A DNA stretch of 30,087 nucleotides from Nitrospinae bacterium RIFCSPLOWO2_12_FULL_45_22 (GTDB taxonomy: Bacteria > 2-12-FULL-45-22). Positions 22,441 through 29,909 of this stretch are shown here, piece after piece (the first letter of the stretch is position 1; each line of letters begins with the position of its first letter). A program made the translations under genes and the position numbers. The notes beneath the pieces were generated by a model, which saw nothing but the letters and a program-made list of their open reading frames with translations, did not search any database and was not told the origin of the DNA. The DNA lies in NCBI GenBank assembly GCA_001803565.1, contig MHDQ01000222.1:1-30087 (forward strand). Reading direction: 5' to 3'.

Positions 22441-23052
22441 TCAATCTAGCCCTACATATTCGTCTTTGCCATTGTCCCGCCAGCGGAGGACATCACTATA
22501 CTGTTCTTTGAACCGACTCCACCAATCCTTAGTAGGCCCGTGCTGTAATACAATCCCCTGGGATATAGTCTTCCCTCGGTTGAGCAGGTCGAAGGCTACC
22601 AGGACATAATAGGTGTAATGTTTCCTGGATAAACCCTCAATGTCAGGTGCGACGTATCCATCCGGGTCAAAGCAATCAGGCCTAGGGGGAACGGATTTCT
22701 CTTGTTCACCCTTATTGTGGCTTCTATTCTCCTCTAACCATTTAAGCCGCTTTTGCCACCATGCAAGCAGATGTTTACACTCTTTGGCCTTGTATATGTA
22801 GCATGGCGGGTTACATTCTTCGGCAGGTACGGCCATTTCTTGCCATGAGCAGAATTTGGTCTGGGGAGTACGGGTAGCATCCTGAGCAGATAGAAAATCA
22901 ATGGCATCTTGCTTCCGAGACTTAAGTTCTTTTATTAAAGGCTCCGCCGCTATCCGGTTAGGCCGAATGCCAGGTAAAGGTTTAAGGCGAATATTTTCAC
23001 CATGTACATTTATCTGATAACCAAGCCCTTCAAGTGCTGCAATAACTTCCAT
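22441..23052 (-). CDS. Replication-associated protein with TubC-like N-terminal domain
   Basis: This protein has about 203 residues. Residues ~1-52 (MEVIAALEGLGYQINVHGENIRLKPLPG..LIKELKSRKQDAIDFLS) resemble the small TubC-like docking domain often found in phage and plasmid replication operons. The rest is unassigned. It has several cysteines (C-x-P-P-C-Y and KECKHLLAWW), and a C-terminal segment rich in aromatic residues. The ATG at 23052 lies 2 bases after the primase stop, with GAGGAG upstream. An in-frame ATG at 23082 would overlap the primase gene. Its position suggests that it works with the primase/helicase. Confidence 0.65.
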   Translation of the reverse strand: MEVIAALEGLGYQINVHGENIRLKPLPGIRPNRIAAEPLIKELKSRKQDAIDFLSAQDATRTPQTKFCSWQEMAVPAEECNPPCYIYKAKECKHLLAWWQKRLKWLEENRSHNKGEQEKSVPPRPDCFDPDGYVAPDIEGLSRKHYTYYVLVAFDLLNRGKTISQGIVLQHGPTKDWWSRFKEQYSDVLRWRDNGKDEYVGLD

Positions 23053-23053
23053 T

Positions 23054-25258
23054 TCAGATAACAATCTCCTCTTCTTCATCAAATAATATGTTGTCTACCC
23101 CTTCGGCAACATGTCCCTCTTGTCCCTCTTGTCCTAAACCATTATCAGTATTGGTTTCTGAGAGGGACATTTGTCTGGACATTAGGGACAAGTCATTATT
23201 TTGGCTATTACCGCATGACCCTATGGAAACGCTTATCTGAGCGTTATCTTGGACATTAGGGTCATTAGGGTTGACTTTTCTAACCCCGTGCTTCTCAAAA
23301 AGTTTTTCCATTTTTTCAGGGTCGATTATTCTCTGTCTGACATCAGAAGATTTCGCCGGTTGAATCCCTAATGCACTAAGCCGCATCCCTATCTTTTGGC
23401 TGCTCACTTGCCATTTCTCAGGAACACCCTCATTAACCATCTTTGTAATTTCCCCTACCTCGATCTTTCCATGCCGAATCTTATCCCAAAGCTTCGCTAT
23501 GGCCTCCAAAATCCTTCCATCTAGGGTTTCCCTCCTATCGTTTTTTCGCTGGGACTCTAACTCTTTAAGCACATTAATAAGGATGTTTTCTCGATCAGGA
23601 TTGACTAACCTGATGGTCTGAATAAGGGGACGGGCAATATCACCTAAACGACCATCAGTGGGTTTACTGGCTTGTGGTAACTCTTTATCCAAGCATCTTG
23701 CCCGGAAGGCCACGAGCCGTTCTTTAAGGGATAGGGCATCTTCAGGGGTGACATCATTTTCAAAGCGTCTAAAACTGTCCGGCATACTAATCTGAAGCGC
23801 CCGGCTCTGTAGGATCTGGCTCACCGGTTCATTGGTAGCTACGACCGTTGCCCCAAAAACGTTAAAATAAACTGTATCTCTATGAGCACCTCGCTCAGGA
23901 TAAAGCACCCGTGGGACACAAGCGCCTCTCTCATATCTGTGTAATAATAAATCCTCCGTCCCGTTTTTCTCGGCCTTACGCCACAAATCCAGGGTATCAA
24001 TGAAGAGAGTAGCGCAGTAATTATTAGCAACTCTAACTAGGTAGGCATCTCTTAAAGATTCAACATGAATACCTCGATAAGCAACATAAATCAATCCTTT
24101 ACCGGTGCGGCTTTTCCCCCGCTCCGGGACTGCAAAAAGGTAAAGATAAGGTGAGTATTGAACCTGCTCTAGCAGATAAGTATGAAAATCCCAGGTGGCT
24201 AATAAGTCATAATAGGAATCGCTGGGCAGCTCTGATATGCCCCTATGATAAGTAATCAGATCATTATAAAGGGCTTGATCACTATCTTCTTTGTAAAAGC
24301 GCAAAACCATATCTGCCCGGGGCACCAACCAAGGTATTTTGTCCTTTGGTGGGGGTAAGTAGCAGATCCCCTCTAGCTCAACCTGGCTTAATATTTTTAA
24401 CCCGCGACTTTCTTTAACTAGAAAAGCAGGTTTGTCGTCGTATTCGACAATGTCTACTAAGCCTGGGAATAGCGCCGTATAATTCTCCTTAGCTTCCGTA
24501 GTGACTTTGGCATCTTTCTTCCAGTTCTTATACCATTTTTTAACTTGCCCGAAAGCTGAATGATCAAGGGTTATTAATCTTAGCTTCTTTAGTCCCTCTA
24601 CACCCTCTGCTACCAAGAAATCGTCTATGCCTTGTTTTTCTGCCCCCCGCTGGGGTATAACTGCTATCTTGGCATTAGCCCCGCGGTTCTCTAATTCTTT
24701 TGCAAAAACATAAAGAGCCTGCAACGCAGAAGGGTTGGCCCATATATCGCTATCGAAATATATCGTCTCTTCTCTATCTACGTGAGCGATTCTGTCTATC
24801 TCTGCGATTGCTTCCTTTGTGTCAGAAGCCGTCCAGTTCCAAATCCCGCCAAGCCCAATACAGGGGATTCCCTCCTGGCACCCTTTAAGAGCCTTCTTTT
24901 CGCCCTCCGTCCAGGCCAGAGGGATAGAGGGGTCTTTTAACACCTCTTGAACCGGGTGAGGGATGTAAAGATGAACTCCAGAACCTGAAGCCTGATAGTA
25001 GCGCATTGTGTGCCCATTTTTAATTTGCAGGGGTGGAAACAACTTAAATCTTGTAAAGCCATTACAGCCGGGATAGGGAAAGGCAAGAAGGGATTTTAGC
25101 TCAGGGGGGTCCCATCCGATTATTCTTTTGATCTCACCGGGGCATACGCTATAGATACCATGTTGCGCTATAGTTTCATCCGATAAGCCACTCTGACGCA
25201 CGTCGGCTAAATGGGCTGGGTGTACTTTTGATTCTATATTGGATGGGTCAGATCGCAT
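23054..25258 (-). CDS. Primase/helicase-like replication protein (DUF3854 TOPRIM + ATPase)
   Basis: This 734-residue protein is the largest of the element. The N-terminus (VHPAHLADVRQSGLSDETIAQHG) matches the usual opening of DUF3854 primase-like proteins. A TOPRIM-type region follows: WTEGEKKALKGC..GIPCIGLGG (~117-143), then IYFDSD (~171-176) and GIDDFLV. A second half (~345-560) looks like a helicase-type ATPase with PERGKSRTGKGLIYV at the nucleotide-loop position and ATNEPVSQ-like sensor sequence. The loop has GKSRTGKG where GxxxxGK[ST] is expected, so ATPase activity is uncertain. The ATG at 25258 has GAGGG 8 bases upstream. It probably initiates element replication. Confidence 0.78.
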   Translation of the reverse strand: MRSDPSNIESKVHPAHLADVRQSGLSDETIAQHGIYSVCPGEIKRIIGWDPPELKSLLAFPYPGCNGFTRFKLFPPLQIKNGHTMRYYQASGSGVHLYIPHPVQEVLKDPSIPLAWTEGEKKALKGCQEGIPCIGLGGIWNWTASDTKEAIAEIDRIAHVDREETIYFDSDIWANPSALQALYVFAKELENRGANAKIAVIPQRGAEKQGIDDFLVAEGVEGLKKLRLITLDHSAFGQVKKWYKNWKKDAKVTTEAKENYTALFPGLVDIVEYDDKPAFLVKESRGLKILSQVELEGICYLPPPKDKIPWLVPRADMVLRFYKEDSDQALYNDLITYHRGISELPSDSYYDLLATWDFHTYLLEQVQYSPYLYLFAVPERGKSRTGKGLIYVAYRGIHVESLRDAYLVRVANNYCATLFIDTLDLWRKAEKNGTEDLLLHRYERGACVPRVLYPERGAHRDTVYFNVFGATVVATNEPVSQILQSRALQISMPDSFRRFENDVTPEDALSLKERLVAFRARCLDKELPQASKPTDGRLGDIARPLIQTIRLVNPDRENILINVLKELESQRKNDRRETLDGRILEAIAKLWDKIRHGKIEVGEITKMVNEGVPEKWQVSSQKIGMRLSALGIQPAKSSDVRQRIIDPEKMEKLFEKHGVRKVNPNDPNVQDNAQISVSIGSCGNSQNNDLSLMSRQMSLSETNTDNGLGQEGQEGHVAEGVDNILFDEEEEIVI

Positions 25259-25269
25259 AACTATTACCC

Positions 25270-25503
25270 TCAAAGATTACGAGTTAAAGCTTTTATGTCC
25301 TTTATCGCGTTAATAAAAGACCGGATCTCCACCAAGCCGCCGTTATAGAATGTCTTATGCAACTCCTTACGACGAGGGGTTTCTTCAAAGAAAAAATTAA
25401 CCCTTCGGGGGTCTTGGGTGTCTCTCGCATAATCAACAACCGGCAGTCCATGAGATTTGAGGTAGGCTGTTAGATAAAGGTCTGAGGTGCTGTATAATTG
25501 CAT
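25270..25503 (-). CDS. DUF5659-like small protein
   Basis: This 77-residue protein begins MQLYSTSDLYLTAYLKSHGLPVVDYAR, which resembles DUF5659 proteins often found next to DUF3854 primases. The middle (RRVNFFFEETPRRKELHKTFYNGG) is basic and aromatic, and the C-terminus (VEIRSFINAIKDIKALTRNL) helical. GGGAG lies 9 bases before the ATG. It ends 11 bases before the primase start. Function is unknown; a primase accessory role is inferred from position. Confidence 0.72.
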   Translation of the reverse strand: MQLYSTSDLYLTAYLKSHGLPVVDYARDTQDPRRVNFFFEETPRRKELHKTFYNGGLVEIRSFINAIKDIKALTRNL

Positions 25504-25545
25504 AGAGATACTCCCATAAATCTTTTTATTTTTGTGGATAAAATC

Positions 25546-25677
25546 TTATCGGCAGACATAGACTACCATCTTGCACACCTCGGCTAAATGGGCTGGGTGG
25601 AGTTTTCCGCTAGGATTTATCAAGCGCATATTCCCCCACCCTTTTCCCCGTGAATCCCACAAAGCAAAAGTTCTCAT
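25546..25677 (-). CDS. Small 43-aa protein sharing a motif with the primase N-terminus
   Basis: The frame starts with an ATG that overlaps the upstream XRE-like stop as ATGA, and reads MRTFALWDSRGKGWGNMRL, then INPSGKLHPAHLAEVCKMVVY and VCR. The phrase KLHPAHLAEV mirrors KVHPAHLADV in the primase, and the DNA repeat TCGGCTAAATGGGCTGGGTG (plus strand) is identical in both. It may be a tiny genuine gene or a remnant of a primase N-terminal duplication. Its overlap with the preceding gene favours translation. Confidence 0.4.
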   Translation of the reverse strand: MRTFALWDSRGKGWGNMRLINPSGKLHPAHLAEVCKMVVYVCR

Positions 25678-25826
25678 CTGAACAACTCACTCTTTTTAGT
25701 CTGAAGAATCTTTGCAATCCGGGCTTTAACAGATTCAGGCATGGGCATCAATCCCCTGACCATCTTACTAAAGTTGCCCTCAGCAATGGCAAGCCTATGG
25801 GCCAATTCACCTAGTGTATCTATCAA
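25674..25826 (-). CDS. Small XRE/Cro-like helix-turn-helix protein (50 aa)
   Basis: Starting at a TTG placed directly after the MerR-like stop, the 50 residues read as a compact Cro/CI-type HTH: LGELAHRLAIAEGNFSKMVRG is helix 1-turn-recognition helix, followed by ESVKARIAKILQTKKSELF, the typical closing helices. The start is TTG without a separate ribosome site, consistent with translational coupling to the gene above. It was probably missed because of its size. With the MerR-like gene it forms a likely regulatory pair at the head of the replication operon. Confidence 0.65.
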   Translation of the reverse strand: MIDTLGELAHRLAIAEGNFSKMVRGLMPMPESVKARIAKILQTKKSELFR

Positions 25827-26012
25827 TCATCTAATCCGCTCTAAGTTTAAGTACTTTAGAAGTTTTTCACACTCAGATAGCGCAAAACGCCGGTGTCCAT
25901 TCCTATCCCGTTGCGCAGAGATTATCCCAGCCCGCTCTAAATTTCTTACAGTGTCTGGATGTATCCCTGCCTCCGCAGCCATCTCCGCTACTCGATAAAA
26001 CTTCTTTTTCAT
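25827..26012 (-). CDS. MerR-like DNA-binding protein
   Basis: This 61-residue protein is essentially one MerR-type winged-helix domain: KFYRVAEMAAEAGIHPDTVRNLERAGIISAQRDRNGHRRFALSECEKLLKYL, with the diagnostic D-x-N-G-x-R-R-F wing. There is no effector or dimerisation domain, as in excisionase-like or phage MerR proteins. The ATG at 26012 follows GGGGGGT by about 7 bases. An in-frame ATG at 26039 is less likely. It is the first gene of the packed operon running down to 20707 and probably controls it. Confidence 0.78.
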   Translation of the reverse strand: MKKKFYRVAEMAAEAGIHPDTVRNLERAGIISAQRDRNGHRRFALSECEKLLKYLNLERIR

Positions 26013-26191
26013 AAATATTACCCCCCGGGGATTTCTCATCTTGGGTTTCTTGTCTAAATCTAATGATTTACCTCGATTTTAAAGCAAAAAAAATTTTTGA
26101 GCAGAGTATCAGATAAGAAATAAGGGGGGACTTATGGAGCCTTATCCAGACGGGTTTTTAGAAAAACATCGGGGGGGGTAGACAATGAAAA

Positions 26192-27430
26192 TTATTCTTT
26201 ATTTAACGCGGTGCTAATCAGTTCCTCAGCCTTAACTACATAGTAACAGGCCCGGACTATAAGGGCTATTAGCCCTTTACTTTTCTTCGAGGGGTTTTGT
26301 CCATAAAATTTATCTTCAGCCTCCTTTACTGCTTTCGCCTTCGGTATTCCCTTAGCAATCAGGCTTTCAGCATATCTCTTACATTCTTCTTGTTTTGCCA
26401 CCAGTTCATTATATTCATCATCTGTGGGAATCCGATCCCAAACCTTATTAATAGGTTGATTCTTTTTCTCTAACCTGGCGTATTCCTTAGGCCATAATAT
26501 CTTAGCAATTTCTGGATAACTCTTTTCCTCCTGGCGCAAATCCCATGCTTTGTAATATTTTTGGTGGTCTCTGAACCTAGTCCCAGAGCTTTTAAACCGT
26601 TTCGCTACCTGCTCTTTTATCTGATTTATCAACTCCTTCCGGGGCACCAGATCAAGGTCAAATTCTAAAATTAAATGGCCATCATCTCTTATTTCGCACA
26701 TAGTAATAGCATTAGCCTCTACATCTCTCAGGAATTTTTTAGTTGCTTTACCAGGCCTGAACCTTACTATTTGGCCAGCTATTTGATACAGTAGTTGCTC
26801 CAGGGTCATACCAAGGGATAAGTGGATGTCTAACTTCAAGTATCTACCTTCCCTTAACTCCTCGTAAACTGGGGTTTTCTCCCAATCAAACTCCTCATCC
26901 CCTATAAACCCTTTAAACCCTTCAATGCCTTCAAGGGGGGAAGGGTTAGCAGAGATTACCTTTACATTTACCGGCGGTTTAACAAAGATAGGGTCAGTAG
27001 TAAAAATCTCTTTAGGATATTCCTGGTAGGGGTCTAAGGGGTAGAAAATATCAAAACCAGCCCTTATTTCTTCCTGAATAGTGGCTATTTCTCCCTCAAT
27101 AATTCCTATTTCTGTCTCAATATCTCTTATACGTGGTTCAATATTCTTTATTCCCCTTTTTGATACCGAAAGAGGTAAGGGGGCCAGGAAAAGCTCAGGG
27201 GAGCGACTTCGTAGTTTCTCCGAAGCGAGGCAGAAAAAGCGGGTTGTATAAAACCCTAAACGGTCTTCTAATCTTTGATGCTTGTTTTTCTTTTCTTGAA
27301 GCCTACCCTCTGCTTCCTGAAGCCTCTCCCATAATCTCCGATACTCACCATGCCTCTTTATCCTTTCCCATCGGTCATAATTAAACTCAATTAAGTATCG
27401 CTTAAGGTCATCCTTAGCCCTTTTTGCCAT
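26192..27430 (-). CDS. Unknown 412-aa protein with N-terminal coiled coil and C-terminal HTH-like region
   Basis: The product is unrecognised. Residues ~25-60 (RRLWERLQEAEGRLQEKKNKHQRLEDRL) and ~90-122 are coiled-coil-like. A middle region (~125-260) has mixed strands and helices. The segment KAWDLRQEEKSYPEIAKILWPKEYARLEKK (~295-325) resembles a small DNA-binding helix-turn-helix seen in element-encoded regulators. The C-terminus is basic (YGQNPSKKSKGL) and ends in a hydrophobic helix. AAGGAGAG lies 8 bases before the ATG at 27430. A structured leader motif lies about 50 bases upstream. A DNA-binding or structural element protein is the most that can be said. Confidence 0.65.
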   Translation of the reverse strand: MAKRAKDDLKRYLIEFNYDRWERIKRHGEYRRLWERLQEAEGRLQEKKNKHQRLEDRLGFYTTRFFCLASEKLRSRSPELFLAPLPLSVSKRGIKNIEPRIRDIETEIGIIEGEIATIQEEIRAGFDIFYPLDPYQEYPKEIFTTDPIFVKPPVNVKVISANPSPLEGIEGFKGFIGDEEFDWEKTPVYEELREGRYLKLDIHLSLGMTLEQLLYQIAGQIVRFRPGKATKKFLRDVEANAITMCEIRDDGHLILEFDLDLVPRKELINQIKEQVAKRFKSSGTRFRDHQKYYKAWDLRQEEKSYPEIAKILWPKEYARLEKKNQPINKVWDRIPTDDEYNELVAKQEECKRYAESLIAKGIPKAKAVKEAEDKFYGQNPSKKSKGLIALIVRACYYVVKAEELISTALNKE

Positions 27431-27481
27431 TACCATCTCTCCTTATGGTTCTCCATTAAGGGAAAAAGACCCCAGGCGGGT

Positions 27482-27524
27482 GGAGATTGCCCGCTCTTCG
27501 CCCTGCAGAAAGCTAGGGGCCTCC
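27482..27524 (-). promoter_or_regulatory. Structured leader motif, copy 1
   Basis: On the minus strand GGAG + GCCC pairs with GGGC + CUCC across an AAU bulge, enclosing CUAGCU..CUGCAG..GCGAAGAGC. The same motif with a base-pair change (A-U for G-C) is found at 29265-29305, also just upstream of a minus-strand gene. It is probably a 5' leader RNA element, but no known riboswitch class is recognised. Confidence 0.5.
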
Positions 27525-27902
27525 AAATTGTTCTTCTTTAATTATTAATTATAAATGATTATGGGATTATCTTGCACATTTGCCAAATAAGCTAGGTTCT
27601 CATCTAACTCCATATAAACCCATTAGGATAGAGCAAGAACCCCCGCATATGGCTTGTTTTGGGCCTTGGATTCCCCAGCTTGGGTTCCCTTCTCTTTGGA
27701 GGTGTTCATTTAATCTTATAGAAGGGGGGAAATAGTAGCAGATGGTCATACAGGGTTGCTTGTAGCTAAGAATATTGCAGCAACAGATATATCAGTTTAT
27801 GGGTATAATTTTTTGAATGATGGGTGGAAGATGGAAAGGTCAAAAATACAATCTTTTTGGTCTACTATAGATTACCGTTGGCTTATTGTCGGATAACAAA
27901 AA
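27525..27902. other. Gap between the 412-aa gene and the TPR gene
   Basis: The minus strand has no gene here. The plus strand holds a protein-like open stretch without a start (27714-27896), listed separately. The rest is A/T-rich with no clear promoter. Confidence 0.4.
27714..27896 (+). pseudogene. Possible C-terminal gene fragment
   Basis: Sixty codons are open from just after a TAA to a TAA at 27894. There is no ATG or GTG near the front and no ribosome site. The second part (VYGYNFLNDGWKMERSKI and QSFWSTIDYRWLIVG) looks protein-like, with a balanced composition and an aromatic-rich end. It may be the tail of a decayed gene. A chance open stretch is equally possible. Confidence 0.25.
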
Positions 27903-29234
27903 TCAGTATCCCAAATTGGTCGCTCTATTTATAAAATCTTGAACATCCTCTTTTTCATAATCAGGATATTTGCTTCTCAATTCCAAAAGATATTCTTTTG
28001 CCTTTTTATAATTTCTCTTGTTCCAATAAGTTAGCGCAATGTTATATTGGACGTTAGCCAGACAGAGTGAACCGTATGGATTACCCCACTTTTTGGCATA
28101 TGCTAATATTTCCCGATAATAACTCCTTGCTGCACTATAATCTTTCTTATCAAAAGCCTTATCTGCCTTTTCTCCTAACATAGCGATATTCTTAACGATA
28201 GAAGCTTTTTTACAATCGTCTATTAGAGTTTTTATCTTTTTAGTATTATATTTGGGAAAATCTTTTTGCAGTTGGGTTAAAAACTTTTTTGCTTCCAAAT
28301 AATTTTCTTCATTATAGTAGCTAATGGCAATATTATATTTTACTTCTGGAATTATATCCCTATAGTATATATCTCCTCTTTCGTAATTTATTACGGCTTC
28401 TTCCCAATGTTTCCTGGCTGTTTTATAATCCTCTTTTTTAAAAGCTTTGCTACCGAGATCGTTTAATTCAGTCGCAAAATAACTATATCTATATTTTCTA
28501 AGCTCCTCTCTGTCACCCAAATGGTGATAATAAACCATCCAAGCATATTGTGATATTGCTTCCCGTGCTTCCTCATACTTCCCCTCCAGCCAAAAAGTTA
28601 TAGCAAAATTGGCCCTATTTTCACAATGTTGCCCCATAGCTTCATAATAAAAATAATATTCCGATTTAATCTCATCACCACTCACCGTACTCAAGTTAAA
28701 ATTTTCCTCCTCCCACTTGTCTACTGGTGGCAATTTTGCCAATGTCCAGTCTAGCCCAAATTCCCTCTTCGTTAATTCAGCTTTGGATGTGAAATATAAA
28801 CCCTCCCTTTCATAATTGGTCCTTGCTAATTTATAATCCTTTTCTTGCATAGCCTTTTCAGCTTCTTCTCTGTATTTCTCAGCTACCTCACTATAAGTAT
28901 TTTTTAATAAGCTATAAGAGCTCCTCCGCAAATCGGTTACTTCTTTTGTCTTTGCTTCCCTATAAACTATCTCTAACACTTCAATTGCTTGCTCTTCATG
29001 TTTTGCCTTTAGCAATAACCTGGCCAAATCAAACTTAGTTTTTATATCATCAGGATTTCTTATTAAGTATTTTTTATAGTTCTCTATTGCCTTATCATAT
29101 TCCCCAATTCCTTCATATCCCTTGGCCTCTTGGAGGTATTTCCTCACAGAGTAGTAAGAGTAATATTCATAGCCAGCTACACCTATACCTAAAACAACTA
29201 TTATGGATACCACCCAAATTAATATTCTTTTCAT
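27903..29234 (-). CDS. Membrane-anchored tetratricopeptide-repeat protein
   Basis: This 443-residue protein has an N-terminal membrane anchor (~4-24, ILIWVVSIIVVLGIGVAGYEYY) followed by several TPR units. Clear ones are YEGIGEYDKAIENYKKYLIRNPDD (~38-61), NIAISYYNEENYLEAKKFLTQLQKDFP (~305-331), AFDKKDYSAARSYYREILAYAKK (~365-387) and NIALTYWNKRNYKKAKEYLLELRSKYPDYE (~399-428). The soluble part is probably extracytoplasmic. GGAGG lies 8 bases before the ATG at 29234; a TTG two codons earlier is less likely. It follows a secreted repeat protein, with a structured leader motif between them. A scaffold for a surface complex is inferred. The A/T content is higher than that of the chromosomal genes. 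Confidence 0.85.
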   Translation of the reverse strand: MKRILIWVVSIIVVLGIGVAGYEYYSYYSVRKYLQEAKGYEGIGEYDKAIENYKKYLIRNPDDIKTKFDLARLLLKAKHEEQAIEVLEIVYREAKTKEVTDLRRSSYSLLKNTYSEVAEKYREEAEKAMQEKDYKLARTNYEREGLYFTSKAELTKREFGLDWTLAKLPPVDKWEEENFNLSTVSGDEIKSEYYFYYEAMGQHCENRANFAITFWLEGKYEEAREAISQYAWMVYYHHLGDREELRKYRYSYFATELNDLGSKAFKKEDYKTARKHWEEAVINYERGDIYYRDIIPEVKYNIAISYYNEENYLEAKKFLTQLQKDFPKYNTKKIKTLIDDCKKASIVKNIAMLGEKADKAFDKKDYSAARSYYREILAYAKKWGNPYGSLCLANVQYNIALTYWNKRNYKKAKEYLLELRSKYPDYEKEDVQDFINRATNLGY

Positions 29235-29264
29235 AACCAAGCCCTCCTCTCTGGTAATTAAGCC

Positions 29265-29305
29265 AGAGATTGCCCGCTCTTCGCTGCGTCCAGCTAGGGG
29301 CCTCT
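29265..29305 (-). promoter_or_regulatory. Structured leader motif, copy 2
   Basis: On the minus strand AGAG + GCCC pairs with GGGC + CUCU across an AAU bulge, enclosing CUAGCU..GCAGCGAAGAGC. It starts 6 bases beyond the stop of the repeat-protein gene and ends about 30 bases before the TPR gene ATG. A second hairpin (CTCTGG..CCAGAG) follows and partly overlaps its 3' end, so the two may be alternative folds. Confidence 0.5.
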
Positions 29306-29310
29306 AAGCC

Positions 29311-29601
29311 CTATTTTGGCCACTCATACAGGTAAGGCTTATACCGGTTATAGGACTTATTAGGATTATCATACCGATAGGGATTCAAGGGATTGTCCAA
29401 CCGATAGCGATTGTAAGGATTGTAAGGGTTATCCAGCTTATACCGGTTATAAGGATTGGCTGGATTGTCCATCCTGTAGCGGTTAGATGGGTTATAGGGA
29501 CTGTCTGGCCTCCGGGAATGCTTAGGGTTCAAGTCCCATTCCGCAGCCATCACCCAGCACGGTACTAAAACCATAATTAAGGCAATAATAACCTTCTTCA
29601 T
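29311..29601 (-). CDS. Secreted asparagine/tyrosine-rich repeat protein
   Basis: This 96-residue protein has a clear Sec signal peptide (MKKVIIALIMVLVPCWVMAA, cleavage after ~20). The rest is built from a 10-12 residue repeat: DNPANPYNRYKL, DNPYNPYNRYRL, DNPLNPYRY and DNPNKSYNRYK, with a diverged first copy DSPYNPSNRYRM. The repeats are also visible in the DNA. There are no cysteines in the mature part. GGGAGG lies 8 bases before the ATG. No function is known; the pattern suits a surface-exposed or adhesive peptide, or a partner of the membrane TPR protein encoded next. Confidence 0.75.
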   Translation of the reverse strand: MKKVIIALIMVLVPCWVMAAEWDLNPKHSRRPDSPYNPSNRYRMDNPANPYNRYKLDNPYNPYNRYRLDNPLNPYRYDNPNKSYNRYKPYLYEWPK

Positions 29602-29633
29602 AACATGACCCTCCCTCTGTTAATTAAGCCAGG

Positions 29634-29662
29634 GGGTAGCCGACTTATCGGTTGCGCTACCC
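29634..29662. promoter_or_regulatory. Nested hairpin upstream of the secreted repeat gene
   Basis: GGGTAGC (29634-29640) and GCTACCC (29656-29662) pair perfectly, enclosing a second hairpin CCGACTTATCGG. It lies about 30 bases upstream of the minus-strand ATG at 29601, inside the probable leader. It could be a terminator-like or regulatory hairpin. Confidence 0.5.
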
Positions 29663-29909
29663 TATCCCCCAAAGTAATCTTTTATCCTGTCTGGTGTTTA
29701 GGCTAACTCCTGTATTAGTCTTATTTTACTACATTAATTTAGGTAGTGACAGGATTAGCTATTTCTGATAAAATTATAACTAACCTTTTTAACAAATGCC
29801 GAAAAAACCGAATAAAGCCCAACTTATACGTGGGTATCATAGTCCCTGCCCCTGGGGCTATAGTAAATTATGAGTTGTGGGCTATATCATTGCAAGGAGG
29901 TAAGGGGAA
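29663..29909. other. Divergent intergenic region with inverted repeats
   Basis: No gene is present. GGCTAACTCCTGT (29702-29714) and ACAGGATTAGCT (29749-29760) are inverted copies. A second pair, AAAGCCCAACTTATA (29814-29828) with TATGAGTTGTGGGCTAT, precedes the small plus-strand gene. The region should contain the divergent promoters of the secreted repeat gene and the 58-aa gene. Confidence 0.45.

Noticed and set aside
26130-26216. Two tiny plus-strand frames (15 and 10 codons) with GGGG-rich upstream sequence, running into the end of the 412-aa gene
   Set aside because: Both are very short and lie in A/T- and G-run-rich sequence between minus-strand genes. No further support.
29634-29690. 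Cyclic di-GMP (GEMM-type) riboswitch upstream of the secreted repeat gene
   Set aside because: A piece such as GGGTAGCGCAACCGAT superficially resembles the end of the GEMM consensus, but the conserved GGGCAAACC and GACGCAAAGCC blocks are missing in the required order.
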